Shown here: in pieces, positions 1 through 7,367 of the stretch
Layout of the letters: each line of letters opens with the position of its first letter
Position numbering within the stretch: position 1 is the stretch's first letter
Assembly: GCA_964545585.1 (NCBI GenBank)
Contig: CAZJFT010000015.1
Coordinates: 1-22,498, forward strand
Length of the DNA stretch: 22,498 nucleotides
Source of the DNA: UBA9642 sp964545585
GTDB lineage: Archaea > Nanobdellota > Nanobdellia > Woesearchaeales > UBA9642
Direction: 5' to 3'
The notes under the pieces: model-generated
Database searches by the model: none
What the model saw: only the letters and a program-made list of their open reading frames with translations
Told to the model about the DNA's origin: nothing
Position numbers and translations under genes: made by a program

Positions 1-1986
1 AAGGATGCACAGGAGAAATATGCTAAGCTTCAGCAGATTGTTTTCAACTCTTTGAAGAGGGACCCTGTGGGGACGTATGTTGAGTTGAAGAGACTTGTCC
101 GTGCGGACAAGATTGAGCTTGACAAGTCTTTGGATGAATCTTATTCTATGATGCTTGAGCGTTATATCCAAGTACTCAATTACATAATAAAGCTTCTTGA
201 AGGCACTAAGTTGATTGGTGTCGCTAAGAATTATGTCGCAGGGATGAAAGAAGGAGACAGGTCGATATATAGAAGAATATTCACTCCTAACATCAAGCCG
301 GATTTCATGTTCACTAAGATAATGTCTTCCTATCCTAAGAATTCTGAAGAGTTAGAGAATTATAACGTAAGGAATTCTGAAGTGATAATATTCAAGCTTG
401 CGCACAATGTACAGAACTTATATCATATAACTCCGCCTGAATTCAAGCTTGAAGAGGAGAAATACGAGATACTTGATCTTGCAAGGAAGATAATGTCTGA
501 GCATAAACCTGACAAGCAGGAATTCGTCGATCCTGCAAGGATGAGAGAGGTTTTCATGAATGTGGGCCGGGACCTGATTGAGGAGCTTGCAGAATACCGT
601 AACGTGAAGTTGAAGCATGCAGAGATCGAAGAGCTTGCAAGGATACTCGTAAGATATACTGTCGGTTTCGGGGTTGTCGAGGCATTGCTTGAGGATGAGA
701 AGATACAGGATATAACTATAAATAGTCCCATGGGGCAGGTGCCTGTTTTTATTGTGCACCAGGATTATGATTATTGCAGGACAAACCTCATTCCCACAAT
801 AAGGGATGCAGAATCTTGGGCTTCTAAATTAAGGATGATATCTGGTAGGCCGCTCGATGAGGCAAACCCTATCCTTGACACAGAGATACTAATTCCAGGT
901 ACAGCGAATGCAAGGGTCGGTGTAATAAGCGAGCCGTTGAACCCTACAGGTTTGGCGTATGCATTCAGGAGACATAGGGATAAGCCTTGGACTTTCTCTC
1001 TTTTCATAAAGAACGGGATGATGAATCCTGAGGCTGCAGGATTGATGAGTTTCCTTATTGATGGTGCAAGGACCATGCTTGTTGCAGGGACAAGGAGTGC
1101 AGGTAAATCTTCCCTTCTTGGAGCAGTGATGGTCGAGGTGATGAGGAAGTATAGGATGATAACTATTGAGGACACTCTTGAGCTTCCAGGGACATCGTTG
1201 AAGAAACTAGGATATAATATACAGCAGATGAAAGTGAGTTCTGCATTGTCTAAAGGGTCAAGCGAGGTTTCTGCTGAAGAAGGCATAAGAACGACTTTGA
1301 GGCTTGGGGATTCATGTCTATTCGTTGGAGAGGTAAGGAGTACTGAGGCAAGGTCATTGTATGAGGCGATGAGAGTAGGTGCATTGGCAAATGTCGTTGC
1401 GGGTACAATCCACGGTGACAGTCCGTACGGGGTCTATGATAGGGTCGTCAATGACTTGAATGTCCCTAAGACATCATTCAAGGCTACGGATATTATAATT
1501 GTCGCGAATCCAATAAGAAGTGCTGATGGATTGCATAGGTGGAGAAGGGTCACTCAGATAACTGAAGTCAGGAAGAAGTGGGAGGATGATCCCGTGCTTG
1601 AGAAGGGATTTGTTGACTTGATGAAATATAACAGCAAGACAGACCAGCTAGAGCTTTCAGAAGACTTGATGAACCAGGACAGTGAGATAATAAAGGCCAT
1701 AGCAGAGAACGTAAAGGAATGGTCTGGTAATTGGGATGCAGTATGGGATAATATTATGTTGCGATCTAAAAACTATAAGACTCTTGTGGATATCTCCAAG
1801 AAATTGAATAATCCTGATCTGCTTGAGGCACGATTTGCTGTCGAAGCTAATGATCAATTCCATAAGATTTCAGATAAGATTAAAGACGAGATTGGTGTGA
1901 TGGACAGCAAGAGGATATTTTTTGAATGGCATGAGTGGCTAAAACGGGCTGCACGAGCACAGACATTGCATGCTAAAGGCAATTGA
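1..1986 (+). CDS. Type II/IV secretion (pilus) ATPase, TadA/FlaI-like, 5' partial
   Basis: Hexameric ATPase expected to drive assembly or secretion through a type IV pilus-like machine at the cytoplasmic membrane. The reading frame is open to base 1, so the true start lies outside the window; the TTG at 52 is internal. A long N-terminal region precedes the motor core. Walker A is GTRSAGKSS (about 1087-1113), followed by the Walker B/Asp-box region with ITIEDTLELP, then GEVRSTEA and an AGTIHGDSP His-box near 1400, the order usual for the GspE/VirB11/TadA superfamily. At least 661 residues, longer than typical archaellum FlaI, because of about 150 residues after the core. The next gene is its expected membrane partner, and no flagellin or pilin lies in the window. 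Family is secure; archaellum, pilus or other substrate cannot be decided. Confidence 0.92.
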   Translation, partial: KDAQEKYAKLQQIVFNSLKRDPVGTYVELKRLVRADKIELDKSLDESYSMMLERYIQVLNYIIKLLEGTKLIGVAKNYVAGMKEGDRSIYRRIFTPNIKPDFMFTKIMSSYPKNSEELENYNVRNSEVIIFKLAHNVQNLYHITPPEFKLEEEKYEILDLARKIMSEHKPDKQEFVDPARMREVFMNVGRDLIEELAEYRNVKLKHAEIEELARILVRYTVGFGVVEALLEDEKIQDITINSPMGQVPVFIVHQDYDYCRTNLIPTIRDAESWASKLRMISGRPLDEANPILDTEILIPGTANARVGVISEPLNPTGLAYAFRRHRDKPWTFSLFIKNGMMNPEAAGLMSFLIDGARTMLVAGTRSAGKSSLLGAVMVEVMRKYRMITIEDTLELPGTSLKKLGYNIQQMKVSSALSKGSSEVSAEEGIRTTLRLGDSCLFVGEVRSTEARSLYEAMRVGALANVVAGTIHGDSPYGVYDRVVNDLNVPKTSFKATDIIIVANPIRSADGLHRWRRVTQITEVRKKWEDDPVLEKGFVDLMKYNSKTDQLELSEDLMNQDSEIIKAIAENVKEWSGNWDAVWDNIMLRSKNYKTLVDISKKLNNPDLLEARFAVEANDQFHKISDKIKDEIGVMDSKRIFFEWHEWLKRAARAQTLHAKGN

Positions 1987-2026
1987 TTAGCAGGATATGG
2001 TTAGCAGGACATGATTAGCAAGATGT
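1985..2026 (+). repeat. Three imperfect tandem 14-bp repeats
   Basis: Three head-to-tail units, gattagcaggatat, ggttagcaggacat and gattagcaagatgt, begin inside the TGA stop of the ATPase gene. Unit length is not a multiple of three and the units are non-coding. They are followed by a very AT-rich stretch to about 2158 with no other feature except promoter-like sequence. Confidence 0.6.
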
Positions 2027-2124
2027 TTGATATTGGAAAAATATATTAAAAAAGTAAATATTTGATTGAAAATATATGATGTGTTATATATATTTGATAA
2101 TAAATTTTGAAAAATAATTTATTA

Positions 2125-2149
2125 AAAATATATTTTACGGTATATATTA
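2125..2149 (+). promoter_or_regulatory. AT-rich promoter region of the TadC-like gene
   Basis: Two TATA-like elements, one centred near 2131 and a TATATATTA at 2141-2149. The second would place transcription start near 2172, leaving a short leader before the preferred ATG at 2198. It suggests the platform gene has its own promoter as well as any read-through from the ATPase gene. Confidence 0.4.
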
Positions 2150-2197
2150 ACATTATTTTTGTCGTCTCGGCATGTTGCCTTGACAAAAGAGGTGTGG

Positions 2198-4447
2198 ATG
2201 GATTCTATTGGTCCGGAAAGCTTCAAGGATTTCGAGAGCAAGTACAAGGAGCGTATAAAAAAAGAATTTGAAGACTTCAAAAAAGATAACAGAATATCAA
2301 CACAATCAAGGCAATACCAGGATTTCAAGACACAATGGATGCCGAAAAAACTGACTGCGTATGAAAAAGCATGCAACATATCAGAAAGCATATTCAGGAT
2401 TGCTCCAGACAAGAAAGAAGCAGATGCCATGCAGGAATACATAGATATCTGTCATCTTAATATCACTCCTGCAGGAGTCAAGAGCTTCTCATTCTTAGGC
2501 CCGATAGTCATGATATTGATTGTATCATTCCTGAGCGTGATGATACCATTCTTGACAAGCCCAGAACCTGACTTGGGATCAGGGATGTTCTTTGTTGTGT
2601 TTACGGCAATATTCGGATTGATACTCATAATACCATTAGGTAAGCTCCCAGAATTTCTTGCAAACAATTGGCGCATGTCAGTAAGCAACGAGATGGTACT
2701 ATCAATATTCTACATCGTAACATATATGAGACATACTTCTAATCTTGAACACGCAATAGATTTCGCTGCAGAGCATCTTCCTCCACCTCTAAGTCTAGAC
2801 CTGAAAAAAGTGATATGGAATGTTGAAACGCAAAAGTATGAATCGGTGAAAGAGAGTCTTGATGCATATCTTGATACATGGAAGAAATGGAATATGGAAT
2901 ATGTCGAGAGTATGCATTTGATAGAAGCAAGCTTATATGAAAATTCTGAATCTAGAAGGCTTGACAGCCTGGAAAAAGCGTTGAGATTGATGCTCGATGA
3001 GACATATGAGAAGATGTTGCACTATGCGCATAATCTTCAAGGGCCATTGACTATGCTCAACATGTTAGGGATAGTCCTTCCGATATTGGGTTTAGTGATA
3101 CTTCCATTGGTCGTGAGCTTCATGGAAGCGGTCAGATGGTATCATCTAATGGCATTATATAACCTGGCATTGCCGATAGGCATATATTATCTCGGCAGGG
3201 TAATATTAAGCACCAGGCCTTCAGGGTATGGGGAGACTGACATATCAAAGAATAATCCTGCAATGAAAAAATTAAGCAACATAGTTGTCAAATTTGGAGA
3301 TAGCGACATCCAGATGAGCCCGATGTATGGTGCAGTATTGCTGTTCTCAGTGCTGTTTTTAATAGGTATAAGCCCTATATTGATACATTTCCTATTGCCG
3401 GGATGGGATGTCGTTGTGACAGGAGAAGATGGCATAGTGTTCATTGACAATTATAAGATTCCAGAAGGAAAATTCTATTTTTTAGGATATAGGGAAGATA
3501 ATGATAGGTACATAGGACCATTCGGTTTAGGCTCTGCAGTAGTAAGCCTTTTCATACCTTTAGCTTTCGGTTTATCATTAGGACTGTATTATAGCGTAAA
3601 ATCTAAGAATCTCATAAAAGTAAGAGAGGAATCCAAGAAATTAGAGAATGAATTTGCGGGCGCATTATTTCAATTAGGAAATAGGATAGGTGATGGGTTG
3701 CCTATAGAGATAGCATTCAGCAAGGTATCAGAGGTCACGGCAGGAACCACTTCAGGAAGATTCTTCGAACTCGTGAGCTTGAACATAACGAAGCTTGGAA
3801 TGAATGTGGAGAGTGCAATATTCGATCCGAAAAGAGGCGCACTAGTATATTATCCGAGCAATCTTATAGAGAGCTCGATGAAAGTCCTTGTCGAATCGAG
3901 CAAGAAAGGGCCGATAGTCGCGAGCCAAGCGATAATAAACGTTTCAGAATACATAAAGCAGATACATCGCGTAGATGAAAGATTAAAAGATTTAATGGCA
4001 GACACGATAAGCAGCTTGCAAAGCCAGATATCGTTCTTGACTCCCGCAATAGCAGGAATAGTCATAGGGATAACATCGATGATAACAACAATATTGGGGA
4101 GCCTAAAGGATCAGATGGCGACATTGAGCAGCGGTGTAGAGGCAGGCGGCCTGGGCGGTGCAGGAGTGAGCGGAGGGATAGGTGCAGACTTCTTCGGATT
4201 AGGCATACCCACATTTTATTTCCAGATGATAGTAGGGATATATGTAGTGCAGATAATATATATAATGACGATGATAGTCAATGGCATAAGAAACGGCGCA
4301 GACCCATTGAACGAGAAGTTCATGCTGGGAAAGAACCTCGTCACTAGTACGATACTCTATGTAATAATATCATTCGTAGTAATGCTAGTGTTCAACCTAG
4401 TCGCAGGGATGGTATTATCCGGACTAACATCATCGACAGGAGTATGA
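2198..4447 (+). CDS. Type II secretion F-domain membrane platform protein, TadC/FlaJ-like
   Basis: Polytopic platform protein that sits in the membrane and couples to the preceding ATPase in type IV pilus-like machines. Two GspF-type modules are visible: an N-terminal one with membrane pairs near 2480-2660 and 3040-3210, and a C-terminal one with segments near 3320-3400, 3520-3600, 4030-4110, 4210-4290 and 4330-4430. The duplicated layout is usual for archaeal TadC/FlaJ proteins; about 749 residues is long, partly from a cytoplasmic N terminus rich in Lys and Glu. A glycine-rich loop (near 4140-4185) separates the last helices. Start choice: ATG 2198 follows GAGGTG (2189-2194), though the spacing of three bases is short. 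TTG 2159 in the same frame is the alternative and would add 13 residues. Confidence 0.88.
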   Translation: MDSIGPESFKDFESKYKERIKKEFEDFKKDNRISTQSRQYQDFKTQWMPKKLTAYEKACNISESIFRIAPDKKEADAMQEYIDICHLNITPAGVKSFSFLGPIVMILIVSFLSVMIPFLTSPEPDLGSGMFFVVFTAIFGLILIIPLGKLPEFLANNWRMSVSNEMVLSIFYIVTYMRHTSNLEHAIDFAAEHLPPPLSLDLKKVIWNVETQKYESVKESLDAYLDTWKKWNMEYVESMHLIEASLYENSESRRLDSLEKALRLMLDETYEKMLHYAHNLQGPLTMLNMLGIVLPILGLVILPLVVSFMEAVRWYHLMALYNLALPIGIYYLGRVILSTRPSGYGETDISKNNPAMKKLSNIVVKFGDSDIQMSPMYGAVLLFSVLFLIGISPILIHFLLPGWDVVVTGEDGIVFIDNYKIPEGKFYFLGYREDNDRYIGPFGLGSAVVSLFIPLAFGLSLGLYYSVKSKNLIKVREESKKLENEFAGALFQLGNRIGDGLPIEIAFSKVSEVTAGTTSGRFFELVSLNITKLGMNVESAIFDPKRGALVYYPSNLIESSMKVLVESSKKGPIVASQAIINVSEYIKQIHRVDERLKDLMADTISSLQSQISFLTPAIAGIVIGITSMITTILGSLKDQMATLSSGVEAGGLGGAGVSGGIGADFFGLGIPTFYFQMIVGIYVVQIIYIMTMIVNGIRNGADPLNEKFMLGKNLVTSTILYVIISFVVMLVFNLVAGMVLSGLTSSTGV

Positions 4448-4451
4448 TGCG

Positions 4452-4459
4452 TTTTTTTT
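4452..4459 (+). terminator. T-run after the TadC-like gene
   Basis: Eight consecutive T on the coding strand begin five bases after the stop codon. Archaeal RNA polymerase commonly terminates on such runs without needing a hairpin. Confidence 0.45.
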
Positions 4460-4511
4460 AAGATGACATTTGATTTCTAGGTTTATTAATGAGAAATAAA
4501 TTGAGAATTTT

Positions 4512-4529
4512 ATGGGACGGACGAGATTT
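4512..4529 (-). repeat. Duplicated 3' end of tRNA-Phe (att-like)
   Basis: The 18-base string atgggacggacgagattt occurs here and again at 4593-4610, where it is the 3' acceptor strand and part of the T arm of tRNA-Phe. The copies are direct repeats 81 bases apart. Duplication of a tRNA 3' end is the usual scar of integrase-mediated insertion, but no integrase gene is nearby and the enclosed segment is tiny, so this would be a remnant at most. Confidence 0.55.
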
Positions 4530-4570
4530 TCCTGCACTTTTCTAAAGAAACCTGCGCTAAAGAAATTAGT

Positions 4571-4589
4571 AATGGGCATAAAGCCCATT
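4571..4589 (-). terminator. Hairpin 3' of tRNA-Phe
   Basis: Perfect 7-bp stem AATGGGC/GCCCATT with a five-base loop (TTTAT on the transcribed strand) begins five bases beyond the tRNA discriminator base. It may act in 3' end formation or termination. A hairpin of the same size and the same loop sequence follows the yjbQ-like gene. Confidence 0.4.
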
Positions 4590-4593
4590 TCCA

Positions 4594-4690
4594 TGGGACG
4601 GACGAGATTTGAACTCGTGACATCTACGGTTCTATCAGTCATTACTGACTGGCTTCAGCGTAGCACTCTCCCAGGCTGAGTTACCGTCCC
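4594..4690 (-). tRNA. tRNA-Phe (GAA) with a 23-base intron
   Basis: On the minus strand: acceptor GGGACGG pairs with CCGTCCC plus discriminator A; D arm ACTC/GAGT; anticodon stem CTACG/CGTAG; loop CTGAAG with anticodon GAA and the G37 expected for wyosine modification; T arm ACGAG-TTCAAAT-CTCGT. No CCA is encoded. The exons are interrupted after position 37 by an intron at 4630-4652, which contains a perfect 6-bp hairpin CAGTCA-GTAA-TGACTG. Position 37/38 is the canonical archaeal site cut by the splicing endonuclease. The gene lies 74 bases downstream of the RFC large subunit on the same strand but has its own TATA box. Confidence 0.93.
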
Positions 4691-4714
4691 AGTATTAAAC
4701 AAGATTAATTGTTG

Positions 4715-4722
4715 ATTTAAAT
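4715..4722 (-). promoter_or_regulatory. TATA box of tRNA-Phe
   Basis: ATTTAAAT is centred about 28 bases upstream of the mature tRNA 5' end, so transcription would begin at or next to the first tRNA base. Confidence 0.6.
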
Positions 4723-4764
4723 ATCTTTTTGTTTTTGTGATTTGAGCAGGTATGGTGTCATTTA

Positions 4765-5976
4765 TCACTTCTTGAGCCATTCAATCTCTTCTTCTTCTAA
4801 TTTCAATTCTTCTGCAATCCTGTCCATCATTTTCTTGTCCTTGGACATCGCTTTTATGTATGGTATCTCATGGAATGCGCTCTTTGCAGAGGTATGTGTG
4901 TGCGCTGCAAGTTTAGATGCGACGGATTTCCTTTTCGCATTCTTCTGGTTTGCCATCCATATCTTCAATATTCTTGAAGTAGGTTTGTATTGTACGTATG
5001 ATGTGTTCTTTTCTTTTTTTGACAATGCAATTCCTGCACTGAGAATGTCATAGATATATGCATAGAATCTATAGTATTGCCATCTTCTTATCCTTCCGAA
5101 ATAGACATCAGCTTCGGACAACTCGTTATATGCATTTGCCAGATCCTGCTCATTTGTATATTCCTTGCTCAGGCTCTCATCTATCCAAAGGAATATCTTA
5201 TCGATGTCTTCATCGACATTGTCGAACGCCCTCAATGCTATATCCGGATCTTTTGTCTTGAATATTTTAAGCAGCGCATTTATTATCGTCTCTTCTCGTT
5301 CCCTTTCTGAAGTGTCCTCTACGTGCTCCTTCTTTATGTTCTTGTTTGATGATGAAATGTTTTCAAGGTCGTTCAATGCTGCACGCATATCGCCTTGGTT
5401 TCTTCTCGACAATGCTGTCAATGCATCATTCTCGATTTTTATTCCTTCTCTATTGCAGACGTCTTTTAGGTGATTAACCATAACAAGGACGCTTATCGCC
5501 TTGTATTCTATCATCACTGATTTTGTTCTCAAACTGTTGAATTTCTGATCCCATGGGTCATTTGCAGTCAATATTATTGGATAAGGGCTTTCTTGTATGA
5601 ATTTTATGAGTGTAGGTACTCCTCCCCTGTCCTGGTTTCCTGATATTCCATCAATCTCATCAATAAGTATTATTTTGCCCTTGCTGAACAATGATTGCTG
5701 TTTTATTGCTGGGAGTATTTTATTTTCTAATGATTCTGTATTCCTTGAATCAGAAGCATTGACTTCAATTATCTCGAGATCAAGCTCTTTTGCGAGTGCA
5801 TGTATAGTTGAAGTTTTACCTGTCCCAGAAGGACCATATATTAGCAATGCCTTTTTTGTCTTCTTCTTACCATAATCAGAGATTCCTTTTTTTATGATTC
5901 CTAATTGCTCATCTTGGCCGACTATTTCAGAAGTCTTCTTAGGTTTATACTTGCTCGTGAATTGAGAATTTATCAT
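4765..5976 (-). CDS. rfcL: Replication factor C large subunit (clamp loader)
   Basis: AAA+ subunit of the clamp loader that opens and places the PCNA ring at primer-template junctions. The N terminus shows FTSKYKPKKTSEIVGQ, typical of RFC; Walker A GPSGTGKT is at residues 48-55, Walker B IILIDEID at 102-109, then sensor-1 ILTAND and an LRTKS segment where RFC proteins carry the arginine finger. GDMRAALNDLE is the sensor-2 region. The C-terminal helical part is short (403 residues in all) and ends EIEWLKK; I see no PCNA-interacting Q-x-x-[ILM]-x-x-[FY] box there, although some archaeal large subunits end with one. ATG 5976 lies 12 bases after the stop of the preceding membrane protein gene, implying one transcript. 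Confidence 0.95.
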   Translation of the reverse strand: MINSQFTSKYKPKKTSEIVGQDEQLGIIKKGISDYGKKKTKKALLIYGPSGTGKTSTIHALAKELDLEIIEVNASDSRNTESLENKILPAIKQQSLFSKGKIILIDEIDGISGNQDRGGVPTLIKFIQESPYPIILTANDPWDQKFNSLRTKSVMIEYKAISVLVMVNHLKDVCNREGIKIENDALTALSRRNQGDMRAALNDLENISSSNKNIKKEHVEDTSEREREETIINALLKIFKTKDPDIALRAFDNVDEDIDKIFLWIDESLSKEYTNEQDLANAYNELSEADVYFGRIRRWQYYRFYAYIYDILSAGIALSKKEKNTSYVQYKPTSRILKIWMANQKNAKRKSVASKLAAHTHTSAKSAFHEIPYIKAMSKDKKMMDRIAEELKLEEEEIEWLKK

Positions 5977-5988
5977 TCCTTGAAGAAA

Positions 5989-6552
5989 TCAATCTTTTTT
6001 TATAAATTTGTCTAAAAGAAGCGTAAGAATGTAATATATAGGTCCTATTGATAAATAATATATCTGCATGAACAACGGCACGTGTATGCAATCGCATATA
6101 GGCAGTCCAGGGTAAATATCACTACTAGAGTTTTTGAAGCCAATGACGTGATATGACACTGTTTCTAATGCAATGAGTGCAACAATGTAAACGATAGCTA
6201 TTACTATTACCGCTTTTGTAGCATTAGTGGGCTTGACATAATCATACAATTCCCTCAATGCCAATAATCCCAAGGCCCATGCCAGCATAGGATATACATC
6301 CAATCCGAACAATGTCACCATATCTGGGGTGTATATGTAATAATCTTTAGCTATAGCGACCCAGATTATCGCTATAAGAGTGCTCAACCCGAGGTACTCT
6401 ATCGATTTGCGTTTGAACCTTAGTATATAGAAATAGATTGTCGCGTAGAATGCGAAGATCAATATGTCCTTTCTCACAAATGGAAATAATATAATGAAAA
6501 GCGCAAATAATGAGAATTCAAAAATAATTTCCAATCTTTTCCTTTTCTCCAT
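5989..6552 (-). CDS. Polytopic membrane protein of unknown function
   Basis: About 187 residues with five to six hydrophobic segments: two close together near the N terminus, one around LSTLIAIIWVAIA, one around MLAWALGLLAL, one around VIVIAIVYIVALIAL, and a C-terminal one after a polar loop containing CDCIH. I do not recognise the family. Start choice: ATG 6552 has GGAG nine bases upstream; a TTG at 6567 in frame is part of that same ribosome-binding stretch and is unlikely. No TATA box is evident upstream, so it is probably read from the promoter at about 7347 through the yjbQ-like gene, and it continues into the RFC large subunit. Its start region is formed from the tail of a decayed yjbQ copy. 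Confidence 0.75.
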   Translation of the reverse strand: MEKRKRLEIIFEFSLFALFIILFPFVRKDILIFAFYATIYFYILRFKRKSIEYLGLSTLIAIIWVAIAKDYYIYTPDMVTLFGLDVYPMLAWALGLLALRELYDYVKPTNATKAVIVIAIVYIVALIALETVSYHVIGFKNSSSDIYPGLPICDCIHVPLFMQIYYLSIGPIYYILTLLLDKFIKKD

Positions 6553-6556
6553 GACA

Positions 6557-6616
6557 TCATTCTCCAATAATCTTAATCAATATTTTCTTGTTTCTCTGAC
6601 CGTCGAAGTCCCCCAG
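6557..6616 (-). pseudogene. C-terminal remnant of a second yjbQ-like gene
   Basis: Minus-strand translation ends DFDGQRNKKILIKIIGE followed by TGA. The intact neighbour ends EFDGQRNKRVLIKVIGE followed by TAA. Differences are conservative (E/D, R/K, V/I) or synonymous. This indicates a former complete paralogue that diverged under selection before losing all but its last twenty or so codons. Homology stops at a strong inverted repeat (6613-6635). The remnant's GGAGAATGATG end now supplies the ribosome-binding region of the downstream membrane protein gene. Confidence 0.75.
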
Positions 6617-6635
6617 ATTTTTGCAAAAAATCTGG
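6613..6635. repeat. 10-bp inverted repeat at the yjbQ remnant boundary
   Basis: CCAGATTTTT pairs perfectly with AAAAATCTGG across a three-base loop. It lies exactly where similarity between the yjbQ remnant and the intact gene ends, so it may mark the deletion or insertion junction. It could also form a second hairpin of the intergenic terminator. Confidence 0.5.
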
Positions 6636-6668
6636 TAAAAAGCAATCAAGGACAACATAAAGTTGTCC
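6636..6668 (-). terminator. Hairpin plus T-run after the yjbQ-like gene
   Basis: GGACAAC/GTTGTCC forms a perfect 7-bp stem with loop TTTAT on the minus strand, four bases after the stop codon, followed about ten bases later by a run of five T. It may attenuate transcription into the membrane protein and rfcL, which show no clear promoter of their own. Confidence 0.45.
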
Positions 6669-6671
6669 GAA

Positions 6672-7082
6672 TTACTCGCCTATGACCTTTATCAATACTC
6701 TCTTGTTTCTTTGACCGTCGAATTCTCCATAAAATATCTGCTCCCATGGGCCGAAATCAAGCCTTCCATCAGTTATTGCCACGACGACTTCCCTACCCAT
6801 TATTGTCCTCTTGAGATGCGCATCTGCATTATCCTCTCCAGTCTGATGATGCCTATACTCAGGTTTTTCAGGAGCGATTTCTTCAACCCATTCCATGAAG
6901 TCTTGCTTCAGTCCTGACTCTTCATCATTGATGAACACTGAAGATGTTATATGCATTGAATTGACCAGGCAAAGCCCTTCCTTGACTTCCGATTCTTTGA
7001 CTGCATCCATAACTTTATCTGTTATATTGATTATTTCTTTACGCTTTTTCGTATTGAGAACTAGATATTTTGTATAATGCAT
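6672..7082 (-). CDS. YjbQ/UPF0047 family protein
   Basis: Member of the small trimeric YjbQ family; some members show thiamine phosphate synthase-like activity, but the physiological role is unsettled. The full-length family signature is present in 136 residues: NSMHITSSVFINDEE with His44, HHQTGEDNADAHLKR with the metal-site His/Asp cluster around residues 78-89, and GRLDFGPWEQIFYGEFDGQRNKRV at the end. ATG 7082 lies eight bases after the stop of the small membrane protein gene, so the two are co-transcribed. A truncated relative follows directly downstream. Confidence 0.93.
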   Translation of the reverse strand: MHYTKYLVLNTKKRKEIINITDKVMDAVKESEVKEGLCLVNSMHITSSVFINDEESGLKQDFMEWVEEIAPEKPEYRHHQTGEDNADAHLKRTIMGREVVVAITDGRLDFGPWEQIFYGEFDGQRNKRVLIKVIGE

Positions 7083-7090
7083 TCTATCAC

Positions 7091-7321
7091 TTAATCTTTC
7101 CTTAAATATGCATACCTTTCTGGCTCTGTTTCGACATATACCTTGATCATTGATGGACTTTTCTCTACTTTTATTACATCTTCTTGTATGCTGTTGATAT
7201 ATGCCTGTCCAGCTGTATCTGTTGGTTGTGGATTACTGTTCAAAGATACGACCACAATAAGTAGTATCAGAATGATGCTTATTACTGCCATTGCATAATT
7301 GTTGTGGAATAAGTTTTTCAT
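7091..7321 (-). CDS. Small single-pass membrane protein
   Basis: 76 residues: a short basic N terminus, one hydrophobic segment at about residues 10-27 (AVISIILILLIVVVSL), then a polar domain probably outside the cell, ending ETEPERYAYLRKD. No family recognised. A TATA element at 7344-7350 sits about 27 bases from ATG 7321, implying an almost leaderless transcript. It is first in a run of same-strand genes ending in rfcL, with eight bases between it and the yjbQ-like gene. Confidence 0.7.
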   Translation of the reverse strand: MKNLFHNNYAMAVISIILILLIVVVSLNSNPQPTDTAGQAYINSIQEDVIKVEKSPSMIKVYVETEPERYAYLRKD

Positions 7322-7342
7322 ACATCACCCATATACATCAAC

Positions 7343-7352
7343 ATTTAAAAAG
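7343..7352 (-). promoter_or_regulatory. Promoter of the yjbQ-rfcL gene run
   Basis: CTTTTTAAATG on the minus strand, centred near 7347, is the expected distance from a transcription start at the ATG at 7321. A GGGTGAT stretch just before the ATG could pair with 16S rRNA but is only two bases away. Confidence 0.5.
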
Positions 7353-7367
7353 ATTATCGTTTAAACA

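Noticed and set aside
52..54. TTG as start codon of the pilus ATPase
   Set aside because: The frame is open to base 1 and the upstream codons read as ordinary protein; the gene is cut by the window edge.
771..1286. 171-codon open frame on the minus strand inside the ATPase gene
   Set aside because: Opposite-strand shadow of a strongly conserved gene; the translation has no family features.
1..4447. Archaellum operon
   Set aside because: ATPase and platform alone do not separate archaellum from other type IV pilus-like systems; no archaellin or FlaF/G/H-like gene is visible.
4512..4593. Intact integrated element next to tRNA-Phe
   Set aside because: Only 81 bases lie between the two copies and no integrase is present, so at most a scar.
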